Shown piece by piece: positions 44,947 through 54,181 of a stretch of 54,181 bases of DNA. Each line of letters starts with the position of its first letter. Position 1 is the stretch's first letter. The position numbers and the translations under genes were made by a program. The stretch covers positions 1-54,181 of the forward strand of contig JAHBMJ010000088.1 of NCBI GenBank assembly GCA_018398765.1. Direction: 5' to 3'. Below the pieces are notes generated by a model that was not told where the DNA came from, made no database searches, and was given only the letters and a program-made list of their open reading frames with translations. The stretch is from Chromera velia (lineage: Eukaryota > Sar > Chromeraceae).

Positions 44947-46812
44947 ATGAAGGCGTTTTTCTTACTGTCCCTTGTGGGAGTGCTGTTTGTGTTTGCGACT
45001 GCGCAGGGGGGAGTGGACTCATAGGTCGCTGCTCTTAGCTAAAAAGTTTCTCAGCTCGAATCGAAACTGACAGCCGAAAAAACGAAGTATGACTGGGAAA
45101 TTACCGCTTCATTGTTACTGAAGGCCGATGTGCAGAGGGTCAAGGGTGACCTGGCTTCACTTCAGGCAGAAGCAGCATCCCGAGAGGTTGTGATCCTTAA
45201 GACAACGTTGGCTACAAGGGAGCAGGAGTTGATATTAATAACTAGCATTAATAAAGTTAGCCGCATCTGCCAAGGAGAAAGAGGTATCCGACCTCAAAGT
45301 TTCATTGTCTAAGTCCGAAGCTTCCACTAAGGCTGCAGCAGCAACGTTGGCTGACTCAGAGATGGAGCACAAAGTTTCCCCTTATATCTTTTCATCATCA
45401 TATGTACAAGCCTTGCAAAGCCTTGTCGGCTGGAGACGGTGCACTTCTTATCTTTAAGAAGGTGTATGCCGTGGCCGCCGTTGAAAAAATCCCCCAACTT
45501 AAAGACAAAATCCAACTATATATAGATAAGGCACTCGTCACCGTGGATGGACTGTACACCCTCCCTGTAAACCCCCATAATATTGATACCCACTTCCTTC
45601 TCCTAGTCCAGAAAGGTTATTCCAAAGCCAGTGGTCTCCATATAAAACGTGTTCTTCCCTTCATTTCAGCAGGGTGGTATGATCTTGTAGCTCTCCGAAC
45701 CAGTAGAGATCCCTCCTTAAACTATCAGTCCAATGTTGAGAGTGCTCATGAGCGTCCGCCTGTCATCTTAAAAATATAAAGTTTCTTCCCCCTTCCGATG
45801 CAATCTCAAAGACAGAGCAGAAGAAGTCTTATGCCAAGCCGGTAGAGGCGGACTCCAAGGTGGAATATAAGTTTTTGCCTCCTTCCCCCATGTCGGGCGG
45901 GGCTGTTTCCCTCTGTACGGTAGATAGGACGTCAATACCTGTGTGCAGCCCCTCTTCCGCTAGAGGTGGGAGGAATTTATTCTCTCGGAAAAGTGAAAGG
46001 GTTCTCCTCTTCCTCCTCCTAATTGCACTCTGGACATGTGCATATGTTATAGTCCTCCTTGTGAAGGAGGGTGTGGGCTTGGAGGCCTGTGGGGCATTGT
46101 TAGCGGACGAGAGGGAGAAGGGGAAAGAAAGGGAGAAGGAGCTGGCCGTCTGTCGACGGATGCTTAGCTTACACACAGTGGCGGCTGAGAGGGAAAGGAG
46201 AATTTTAAAGAGAGGAGAGGAAGAATACGAAGGGGCCGGTCTTCTTTAATCTGGACCCTAAGGAGGAGGCAGAGGCCAAGAGGAAGCAGCTGAAAGAGAA
46301 AGAGACACTAGAAAGGAAACAAAAGAAGAAGAGGAAGGTAGCAAAGGAGGAGAGAAGGACAAAAGAACAAGAGGAATCCCGGTCACGGGGCCTGAATCTA
46401 GTAACAGTGGCCGAATTGGACCGCTCTGCACTAAGTCTTGCCGGTCTTTGTCCTCTCAAACTAAAACGAAGAGACCGTAACGCATCAGAATGCATCAGAC
46501 ACCCAACAGCTACCTGGCGGAGCTGCTAGTGGGGGTGGGAGTAGTGGTCGGGCGACTCGGGCCCTTGATGGGGTCTCCAGCACTGCCAGTCGAGGTGCTG
46601 CCCCCGCAGTGATGATAGAGGAGCCCGAGGAAAAGGAGGGGGGCATGGGTTTGATGAAGTGGCCAGACAATCGTCAGTGGGCGTCTCCAGATAAAAAGGT
46701 CTGCATATCAGATGTTTTGTATGGTTTTGTGTTTCCTAATCCTGACATAACCCTTCTTGTTATTCTTTTCTCTGAAAGTGAACAGCTCTCCTTTTCTTTT
46801 GAGTTTTATTAA
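44947..46812 (+). pseudogene. Decayed gene for a signal-peptide, coiled-coil, single-span membrane protein
   Basis: The ATG at 44947 starts a clear signal peptide (MKAFFLLSLVGVLFVFATAQ), then a TAG and a TAA, then a heptad-like coiled coil (KVSQLESKLTAEKTKYDWE..., VKGDLASLQAEAASREVVIL). The coiled coil continues after a frameshift (AKEKEVSDLKVSLSKSEAST). Next is an unrecognised middle domain (KALSAGDGALLIFKKVYAV ... FISAGWYDLVALRTS), with KFLPPS written twice after another shift. A membrane span follows (LLFLLLIALWTCAYVIVLLV), then a charged cytoplasmic coiled coil (ADEREKGKEREKELAVCRR, EEAEAKRKQLKEKETLERKQ) and a further shifted tail. At least four frameshifts and two stops make it a pseudogene, though short unspotted introns could explain some breaks. 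The likely ancestor was a type I membrane protein of unknown role. Confidence 0.6.
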
Positions 46813-48245
46813 GCATTTCCCTGCTACCCGCTTAAGCTGTATTGCTGCTGTTCATATGGCCTTCCTTCATTATGATTGCACTCTGTTAATCGCAGTTTGT
46901 TGGTAGTTGGCAGTCAAGCCATTCAAAGGTTGCGCTCAATTTGTCTCTCAGCTCTGTGTCTCAAACAGCCTGTCTTGCAGTAAAACATCTACGCATACAT
47001 GTACTACTTCGTTTCAAATTGATCAATCAATGTTTCAACTCTAATAAGTTCATTTATAATTTCTTCCTTGAGGCAGCAATGCCATATCTGGAGTCTTTTC
47101 TTTTCTTGCTCTCCTGTCACTGACAAGCATCCCTTGCAGGCCCGGGGGCATACCCATATCTTGCTGAAGGTGTACTTAATTGATAATTTTGTTTTGTTGG
47201 ACGTCCTAGTGTTTTTTTGTGTTGCAGGTCCGGAGTCCCTACCGTCTGAGATAGGTTCGAACCCGGAGGTCGCCAGAAGAAATTGGTGCGGACATGTTTT
47301 TAACATAGTGGCATAAACAAGATATTATGCTAATCCTGCGACGGGCAGTTGTCTCCATTGCTCTGGCGGATGAGTTTAGACTGAAGGAGCGGGAGCAAGT
47401 GAATCGCGGCCTCGAGGGTTTCCCATTTTTCCCTGAACTTGAGGAGTGGCAGGGGATGGTAGAGAAAAGTTTCACCCTTCTTTCCCACACATGCAGGTTG
47501 CGCGACACGCTGTCAGATGCTGTCAGAAAGGAACGACAGTAAACCAAATCACAGTAAAGAATTCAGCGGCTGGCTCACGTTCCTTTACGTTTTTTTCATT
47601 CATTGTATGCGTGTATTTCCTAGGTGTGTTTCTGCTTACCTCTTTGAACGCAGCCCTAGATGCGGCCTTTCAGAGACACGGACAGAAACATAGAGAAGAA
47701 AATGTATGTGCTGAGCCTCGACCATGCCTCGACCTGTATCCCTTCCCAGAGCTTCCCGGGTCAACTTCATACACTCAGATACTGACCGTGCCCGTAGTGA
47801 GGGTGCAGTAAGAGGTCCCTGGTATCACGTATATCATATTCGTCGGAGTAGCATGCACGTGCACCTACCCCTGTCTGTAAGGGGGCTACAGGGGTTGTCC
47901 TCAGCTGCACATGCGACTTCTCAGGCAGCAGGCGCCCTCTGAGTGCGGTCTGGAGTCTAAAAACGAATGGCCCCCTCACAGGCTATCGGAAAAGTCCCTC
48001 CCCCTGCCATTTTGTTTCCACTTACCAGTGTGTCTCACTCGATTAGAGTACTGTTAATTCCGCTAATAAGCTCAACTTTAGCCCACGCAGGCAGTCTGGC
48101 TGCCCGACAGTTCTCGTGGGTTAACAACTCTCGGTATGTGTCTCTAACATACTCTGTATTTAAGTTATCGGGCCATAATACACTGATGATGGTGATCACT
48201 CTCCGTTTTTTGGTCTTTTCAGCCTTTGTGAACTCTCTAAAATAA
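46813..48245. other. Intergenic with scattered coding-like pieces
   Basis: A plus frame at 47327-47542 (RRAVVSIALADEFRLKEREQ...) and one at 47446-47811 with a hydrophobic span (SFTFFSFIVCVYFLGVFLLT) look protein-like. They may be more of the decayed membrane-protein gene or a second copy of it. I cannot join them into a model. Confidence 0.35.
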
Positions 48246-48462
48246 CATACTCCGCAAGACACACTCCGATTTTAGGTCGTCGGCTCTGAACTCTCCGGAA
48301 GTTGGTGACTTACGACAGTTTTTGAATGAAACTGTGAACCAGAGTGTTGTTGGCTTACCAGAAGCTAGTCCGCCATCTACGTCAGCAATCTCTGTCTCGC
48401 CGCCGGCGTTAGCAAGCTCTGTCTCAATAAGTGGGGTGCCAGCACCGTCTCTGCTTCGATGA
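48246..48462 (+). pseudogene. Coding-like open fragment of unknown type
   Basis: One plus frame is open for about 70 codons (LNSPEVGDLRQFLNETVNQS, then a Ser/Pro/Ala-rich end) with no start and no recognised domain. It is possibly an exon or a transposon remnant. Confidence 0.25.
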
Positions 48463-49412
48463 TGAATCTCTTCAAGCATCGTAGATCATACGGGGGGTTC
48501 CAGCACCATCTCTGCCCGCTCTAGATTTTCACGCTGCTGTGAACTTTCAAGCTGACTGAGACGCTTGATTCTCTGCAGAAGGAGGCAACCGCATGACTCT
48601 AAAAGCTCATTGAGTCAGTCGCTCTGTATTTTTCCCCTTTTTTTTGTTTTCTTTTTAAGCGTGGTCATTTTCTGAAATCTTCCTTATTTTTTCTATTTAA
48701 AAAACTATAATTTCCTTTGATTTGACCATGTTTGACGGCATGTCCTGCACAACCATTTCCTGTCAAATACAAAACCGTTAAAAAATGGCCTCAAAATCAA
48801 AAAATTTGTATGGCAGCCTATATTTCTAGAAATGATATAAAAAATCTGTTCTATAGTTCTTTTTCTATCATTACAATGTTTTTTAACACAAAGTTTCAGC
48901 TTCTAACTCCTTACTAATTACAAGAACGAGTTTTTTGCAGAAAAGCGCCGGTTTCCTATATATGCAGAAGGGGGGGCAAAAAGCACCCTACTCGCCCTTG
49001 GCATGCGTTGCTTTTCTGTATAAAAAAAACTAGGATCCAAGCTGTATCTGTCCATAGGTTTATCTATGCTCTGTTTGTAATGGCTGTCTTTGTCGGTCTT
49101 TGCTCCTTTCACCACGATAATGATTGTCGTGCCTGCCTGTGTACAGCACTTATGTAGATTTATGTACCTACCCGCTTGCAGCTCGGAGTCTGTGTCTGCT
49201 CATGGGAAAGGAAAACAATGCATGAGATCTGTTGCTTTGATTTTGGTCTGATGCATCAGTTTTGTTTACTTGGCCCTCCTTCTGTGCAATCGTCTGAGTC
49301 TGCAGTGGCCTTAAAGCTCTCGGACTTGACACAAAAGAGTCAGTTTTTCTCTGTCTCTCTTTCTCTTCCTGTTTGTCTTCCTTTCCTCTTCCTATTGTGT
49401 GTAGGCACGGGG

Positions 49413-49415
49413 NNN
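49413..49415. other. Unresolved bases (NNN)
   Basis: Three N. A single further N lies at 50282 inside a G run. Confidence 1.
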
Positions 49416-49804
49416 GCGGAGAGAAGATTAATCAGTCTCTGAAAGGCGGCCGTAGAGTTTCCAGAGGATTCTGCTTTGCCTTTCCCGGCCTTTCTTGGTT
49501 CCTTTTTTTTTTGCCGCATATGCATGCACCTTACAAATTTATTTAATTCACTCCCATTTGCTTTTCTCCCATGCATGAAGCGCATTCATTCTCCTTTTCT
49601 GTCTTAGACTAACTGTGTATCTGCGTGGAACAAAAGCCCTAAAAGCTAGGGTGCGGTTAACTTTCTGTTCGTTTGTAAGCTCTTCTTTGATTCCTCTTCT
49701 CATACATCTTTCGCCTTTTCCACCTTATTCTCCTTGTACATGCAGAGTTTGATATGAAAAACAGATGCGACACCTCCTGTCAGGCTCTTGAAGGTGGATG
49801 AATG

Positions 49805-49890
49805 GGACCAGGGCATGGGGAGCAGTAGCAGGAGGGGTAGGGGGTTGAGGGGGGTGATTTTCGGCATTCAGCTTATCGTTCCCTGCATTA
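49805..49890. repeat. Diverged repeat block, copy A
   Basis: GGGCATGGGGAGCAGTAGCAG ... CATTCAGCTTATCGTT matches 51388-51465 (GGGGCATGGGGAGTAGTAGTAG ... TTTAGCTTGTCGTT). The two copies bracket the 137-bp tandem array. Confidence 0.65.
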
Positions 49891-50195
49891 TAGACGATTG
49901 TAGAAGGAGGGATAGTCGTGCATCTCTGGAGATATCCAGATGACTGCGGAAGATACGAGGCACATGGTTGGTGTTCTTTCGTCTGCCTTCGGGGGGAGTT
50001 GAAGTTGTGGAGGTGTGTGGGCACCTCCCTGGAGGTATGAGTGTTGATGCGGCCGCTCCTTTCGACCTGGATGAGTGGGCAGAGAGTGAAAAAGAAGACG
50101 TAGGGGGGAGGTTTGGGGTGTGAGAGGGCTCAAACAGTCTTAATTCGAGAAGGTGCGACTCCCGTTCCACTAGCATCAGCAAGGAGGCTAAGCCC

Positions 50196-50868
50196 TTTGA
50201 AGGGATGGTCACAGATGTAGAAGATCTGTCTGTCCTCTATTTCTAGGGACACAGATAGCTAGGGGTGCTGCATGGGGGGGGNGGGGGGGGGGGGTAGAGA
50301 GAGACAGGGAGAGGGGCTTCCGTTGATGCATTGACTTTGAAGGGACGGTCACAGATGTAGGAGATTTGTTTGTCTCCTGTTTGTATAAATACAGACAGCT
50401 AGGGGCGCTGCATGGGGGGGAGGGACAGAGAGAGACAGGGAGCTAAAGGGGCTTCCTTCTATACGTTGACTTTAAAGGATGGTCACAGACGCAAGAGATC
50501 TGTCCGTCCCCTATTTCTAGGGATACAGACAGCTAGGGGTGCTGCGCAGGGGGCGGGGGGGGGCAGAGAGAGATAGGGAGAGGGGTTTCCTTCCATGCGT
50601 TGACTTTGAAGGGACAGTCACAGACGCAAAAGATCTGTCTGTCCCCTATTTCCAGGAACACAGACAGCTAGGGGTGCTGTGTGGGGAGGGGGGGGGGCAG
50701 AGAGAGACAGGGAGCTAGAGGGGCTTCCTTCCATGCGTTGACTTTGAAGGATGGTCACAGATGCAGGAGATCTGTCCGTCTCCTGTTTCCATGGATACAA
50801 ACAGCTAGGCGTACTGCGTGGGGGGGGAGGACAGAGAGAGATAGAGAGAGGGGCTTCCTTCCATGCGT
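50196..50868. repeat. Tandem array of five units of about 137 bp
   Basis: Units start with TTTRAAGGRAYRGTCACAG at 50196, 50336, 50471, 50605 and 50743 (spacing 134-140). Each holds GATCTGTCYGTCYCCT, a short spacer, ACAGACAGCTAGGGGYGCTG, a G-run and AGAGAGAGAYAGGGAG. CTGTCTGTCCC and GGGACACAGACAG in a unit can pair as a hairpin with a two-base bulge. Confidence 0.93.
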
Positions 50869-51387
50869 AATCCCAATCTTGGTCGGGGATTCTTCACCCG
50901 ATAGCTAAGTAGAGTCCGTCGTTGGAGGACGGAGGGGAGAAGGCTGAATGCCGGGGCCCTTGGGAGAAGAAGGCCCATGGCAGTGATGGAACACTGTCAG
51001 GCCCCGGCGGGGGCTGTGAGGGACGACCGGGAACTTCAAGCAAGAGGGGCTCTCACGCATTAGCAGGAGGAGTGAAAGAAGAGGCGAATATGAAGTCTGG
51101 TATGCTCCCTACATATCCTCCCCCTTCCAGAAGTAGAGTCATAATCAGTCACCACTAGCAGTCGCCAACACAGGGGCTGAGAAACTAGGGGGCAGCGGGG
51201 AGGGCAAAAAGATTGTAAAGGCCCCCATCATATTAATCGGGAGCAGTAGCAGTAGCAGCGGCAGCTGGAGGAGTGAGAGGGGGTATGAGCAGAAAGTCCG
51301 GTATGTCATGCACTGTTCAATTCAATTCTCACCTTCCAAAAGTAGAGAAATATTCCTAGATAGTGTGGGCGATGGGAATGGATTGCA

Positions 51388-51465
51388 GGGGCATGGGGAG
51401 TAGTAGTAGAAGAAAAGGGGGGGGGTCAAGGATTTTTTTTTTAGCGTTTAGCTTGTCGTTTCTAC
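51388..51465. repeat. Diverged repeat block, copy B
   Basis: Partner of 49805-49890 in the same orientation. Another shorter similarity (GTCYGGTATG...CCTTCCARAAGTAGAG) links 51096-51137 and 51296-51345. Confidence 0.6.
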
Positions 51466-51747
51466 TTCACCCTGTTAGGTTCTACTTCTCTTCAATCCTG
51501 TGACAGTCACATTCCTAGTCCACATCCGTGTACCCTGACAGAGGGTGCTTTCCCCTTTTGTCTAATGTAACCGACAAGGTTCTTCCTCTTTGAGCCGTTT
51601 TCTTCATCAGCACTCAATCGGTTGACCAGTACTTGCACCAGGATTTGGCGTAAACACCGGGAAGGATCGATTGTGGAGGGGGATCACGAGATCCTATCTT
51701 TCTGCCTGCTAGCGTCCCCCTTTTCATCGCGTCTCTTTGATGTCTCA

Positions 51748-53135
51748 GCTCTTATGCAGACCTCCTAAGGCTGCTGTATGTGGCTGGCGTTCCCCACGGT
51801 TGCCAAAGAACTTTACACTATAGTTTGGCTGCATGAAAGTACACTACATTATAAATCATATTGTAGTGTATTTTGAGCGGCCTGCGCCGCCATATTAAAG
51901 CATATTTTACTAGGTTGGGCAGGCCGCCTGCCGCTTGCAGCACACCACCGCATACCACCTTTTATTGTAAACTTTGAATAAGTTTTTGCTTACTGTTTAT
52001 TGATATTTTTATAAGTTTCTATTAAATGGCAAGAACTCGGACCCTATGCTTCGACAGTCTGGTAATGGGGCTACGAATTTGTAGCTCGCCCTAGCTATTC
52101 TTGAAGGTGATAACGTCAACGTCGACTTGATAGGAATTAGACTTTAGTTCAAAAATTAGAACATATTAGGTTATCGTTGAGCTGCTTGCACTTTCTTTTT
52201 AGGTCAATCATAAGTTGAAGCGTATAATTGAGTCATGGTTAGCCTGTAGACGGTCACCTTTAAGCTGCCTGAAGTTTGTTTATATATGGGTCTCTAGCCC
52301 CGTTTAACTTACTGTACTATTGAATAATAAGGTCTGAGAATGATGTCCTTGGTTTCAAGTGAAAGCAAGACTAAACTATTATAGTTATAGTACAGTTAAA
52401 CTATAAAATGCTTATATAGATACTTATATATTTCCAACTTACCACTTTAAGGAAATGGACAGGCGGGCATGGCACGGGGAGGGGAAAGAAAAAGGGGGAA
52501 AGTTTGCCCACAAATGGTGACAAACTTTTTTAAAGCCCCAGTGTTATATCATAAAAACTGGCATACGGTCATTTTCAAACTACATTAGTGAAATATCGTA
52601 AAACACTACAACATAGTTTGCTCTAGGCTTGGCTACAAAACAATGGAATACACCGTAATACACCGTAATACAATATTTTTTCGCAACCGTGGCGTTCTTT
52701 AATTAGTTTTCGATTGCCCTTCTTGTAATATTTAGCTCCTATGCAGACCTCCCAAGGCTGTTGTGTATGGCTGGCGTTCCCTAATTAGTTTTCGATTGCC
52801 CTTCTTGTAATGCTTAGCTCCTATACAGACTGCCCAAGGCTGCTGTATGTGGCTGGCGTTCCCTGATTGGTTTTCGATTACCCTTATTGTAAATTAAATG
52901 TTTAGTTCCTATGCAGACCTCCGAAGGCTGCTGTATGTGGCTGGCATTCCTTGATTAGTTTTCGATTGCCTTTCTTGTAAATTAAATGCTTAGCTCCTAT
53001 ACAGACCTCCGAAGGCTGCTCTGTCACACTGTGTGGCTGGCATTCTCTGATTGGTTTTTGATAGCCCTTCTTGTATTGTTTAGCTCCTATATATGCATGC
53101 AGACCTCCCAAGGCTGCTGTGTGTAGCTGGCGCTC
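51748..53135. repeat. Satellite of 82-96 bp units, interrupted by a transposon
   Basis: Units start with GCGTTCCCTRATTRGTTTTC at 52692, 52774, 52856, 52944, 53040 and (partial) 53130. Each contains TAGCTCCTATRCAGACCTCC and AAGGCTGCTGTATGTGGCTG. A further half unit lies at 51748-51794. The spacing of 82, 82, 88, 96 and 90 reflects a short AAATTAAAT insertion in some units. Much weaker echoes continue to 53770. Confidence 0.92.
51795..52691. mobile_element. Non-autonomous hAT-like DNA transposon (897 bp) inside the satellite
   Basis: Termini are CACGGTTGC and its inverse GCAACCGTG. Flanks are GCGTTCCC (51787-51794) and GCGTTCTT (52692-52699), an 8-bp duplication with two C/T differences. Neighbouring satellite units give the empty site (GCGTTCCCTAATTAG), so the duplication is real and not chance. 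There is no transposase frame. Confidence 0.82.
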
Positions 53136-53139
53136 CCAA

Positions 53140-54181
53140 ACAAGAAGCCGATCAATTGATCAAACTGGGAAAAATGTTCACTACTTTCAGATCCTTCTCA
53201 CTTCGAGGCCCTTACCCCTAGCTGTCGAGCAGGTCCTCCCCCTTTACCCTATTGCTGCTAGCACCCCTGCTCTAAGCCTTCCTCCCCCCTCAGCACTCAC
53301 TCTTCATACTTAATTCTCCCCTGGTGGCTCACTTGGAGGCACTCGCTGACTGTCTTGTGCTGGGCCGCCTGCTCGATAATCTCCTCAGGGGGACCTCCGC
53401 TCTCACTACTGGCTCCTCCCTCCCCACTGCCGACACGAATGTGATCTCTACAAAATCACCGTGACACTGTGCACATCTGGCTGGTTGACCTAATTGTCTC
53501 TCCTCTTTACATGTTCCCGGCCTTTTTTTGTAAATTTAAATATTGAGGGCCTGTTGTGCATCTCCGGCTGCTTGTCCCCGTGCAGATTGAATTGATCGAT
53601 ACCCAAGGGTACATGAGGGTATCTCGGAATTCCTCTGGGCTGAAAAGGAGGCGTGTCGCTTGCCTGGCTTACGTTCCCTGAATGGGTTGCACGTTCTTTT
53701 TTTATATAAATTTATATTTAAATAGTATAGCGTCCGAGCTTTATGCAGACCAAGCTGGCGGCCCTTGATCTATTCGAAAGAATAAGGAGTTAAAACTGAC
53801 TGTACTGACAATTGAAACTTTTGTACTAGAAAGTGACTTTAAAAAATTTAGTTTTTAAAACATTAAAATAGATAGTTTAACCTTTAAACTAATTGATTTT
53901 CATAATTTATTTAAGACTATTTAAGCTTAGTAAGATGTTTAAAAAATGAAATAAAAAAATGTATATATAGAGTATATATTTTTTCAAAACCATAAATTGT
54001 CTGGTACCTATCATCGTAAATTAACGCTAAGACGAAAACACAATAAAAAATGTATCTGAATGGCTCTGAATCGATCTGATTGAAGCATTTCTTCTCATGA
54101 TCATAACTCTTTTATTTTCAATTCATATGAGGCACTGCTCAACGGCGGGCGTGTCAGGGGCAGGGGGGGGGGAGGGGGGGA
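53140..54181. other. Unassigned AT-rich end of the window
   Basis: Only decayed echoes of the satellite (for example AGCTTTATGCAGACC near 53740) and AT-rich sequence. No gene seen. Confidence 0.5.

Noticed and set aside
47215..47290. tRNA-like B box (GGTTCGAACCC) near 47250
   Set aside because: The T-arm stem does not pair and no acceptor or anticodon arm could be drawn.
50196..53135. Possible CRISPR-like arrays
   Set aside because: The tandem units have no unique spacers, and the genome is eukaryotic; these are satellites.
52692..53135. Satellite units as tRNA-derived SINEs (TAGCTC...GGTTTTCGATT)
   Set aside because: The A- and B-box likeness is weak and the units are head-to-tail without an A-tail.

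Overview
This is nuclear DNA of a eukaryote. Protein-coding genes are split by 190-620 nt introns, simple-sequence repeats are everywhere, and degraded retrotransposons and short DNA transposons fill the space between genes. No plastid, bacterial or rRNA genes are seen. Split conserved genes with very long low-complexity protein inserts, Ty1/copia and chromodomain Ty3/gypsy elements, and the odd 5' splice sites suggest a protist alga. A chromerid alveolate such as Chromera velia is my best guess. That is inference; nothing in the window proves the species.

Layout. 1-10.9 kb is a transposon graveyard: a LINE endonuclease relic (226-840, minus), ATT-tailed repeats, two hAT-like non-autonomous elements with 8-bp target duplications (3996-4931 and 8801-9594), a TA-flanked inverted-repeat element (6984-7850), a protein-kinase relic (about 5937-6093, minus) and a LINE C-terminal relic (10016-10546, minus). 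10.96-26.12 kb (minus) is one 14-exon gene for a very large RING-CH, multi-membrane-span ubiquitin ligase of the MARCHF6/TEB4/Doa10 family. I assembled the exons by hand: the phases agree at every junction and the CDS is 10,287 nt, giving 3,428 residues. 27.14-30.13 kb (plus) is a complete 4-exon USP14/Ubp6 deubiquitinase gene (565 residues). The two start codons lie about 1 kb apart, head to head.

After an 876-bp assembly gap (30325-31200) comes a Ty3/gypsy chromovirus (31201-about 37440), then a Ty1/copia element on the minus strand (37849-43809) with a perfect 5-bp target duplication. 44.9-46.8 kb holds a decayed gene for a secreted/membrane coiled-coil protein. The last 5 kb holds two tandem-repeat arrays; the second is interrupted by a third hAT-like element.

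How the genes work together. Doa10-type ligases ubiquitinate misfolded proteins at the ER and inner nuclear membrane, and Ubp6/USP14 removes ubiquitin at the proteasome. The two intact genes therefore act at opposite ends of one degradation pathway and may share a bidirectional promoter. The most unusual signals are a 5' splice-site pattern with C at +3 in 10 of 16 introns, and LTR pairs whose differences are almost purely C-to-T/G-to-A and strongly one-sided.
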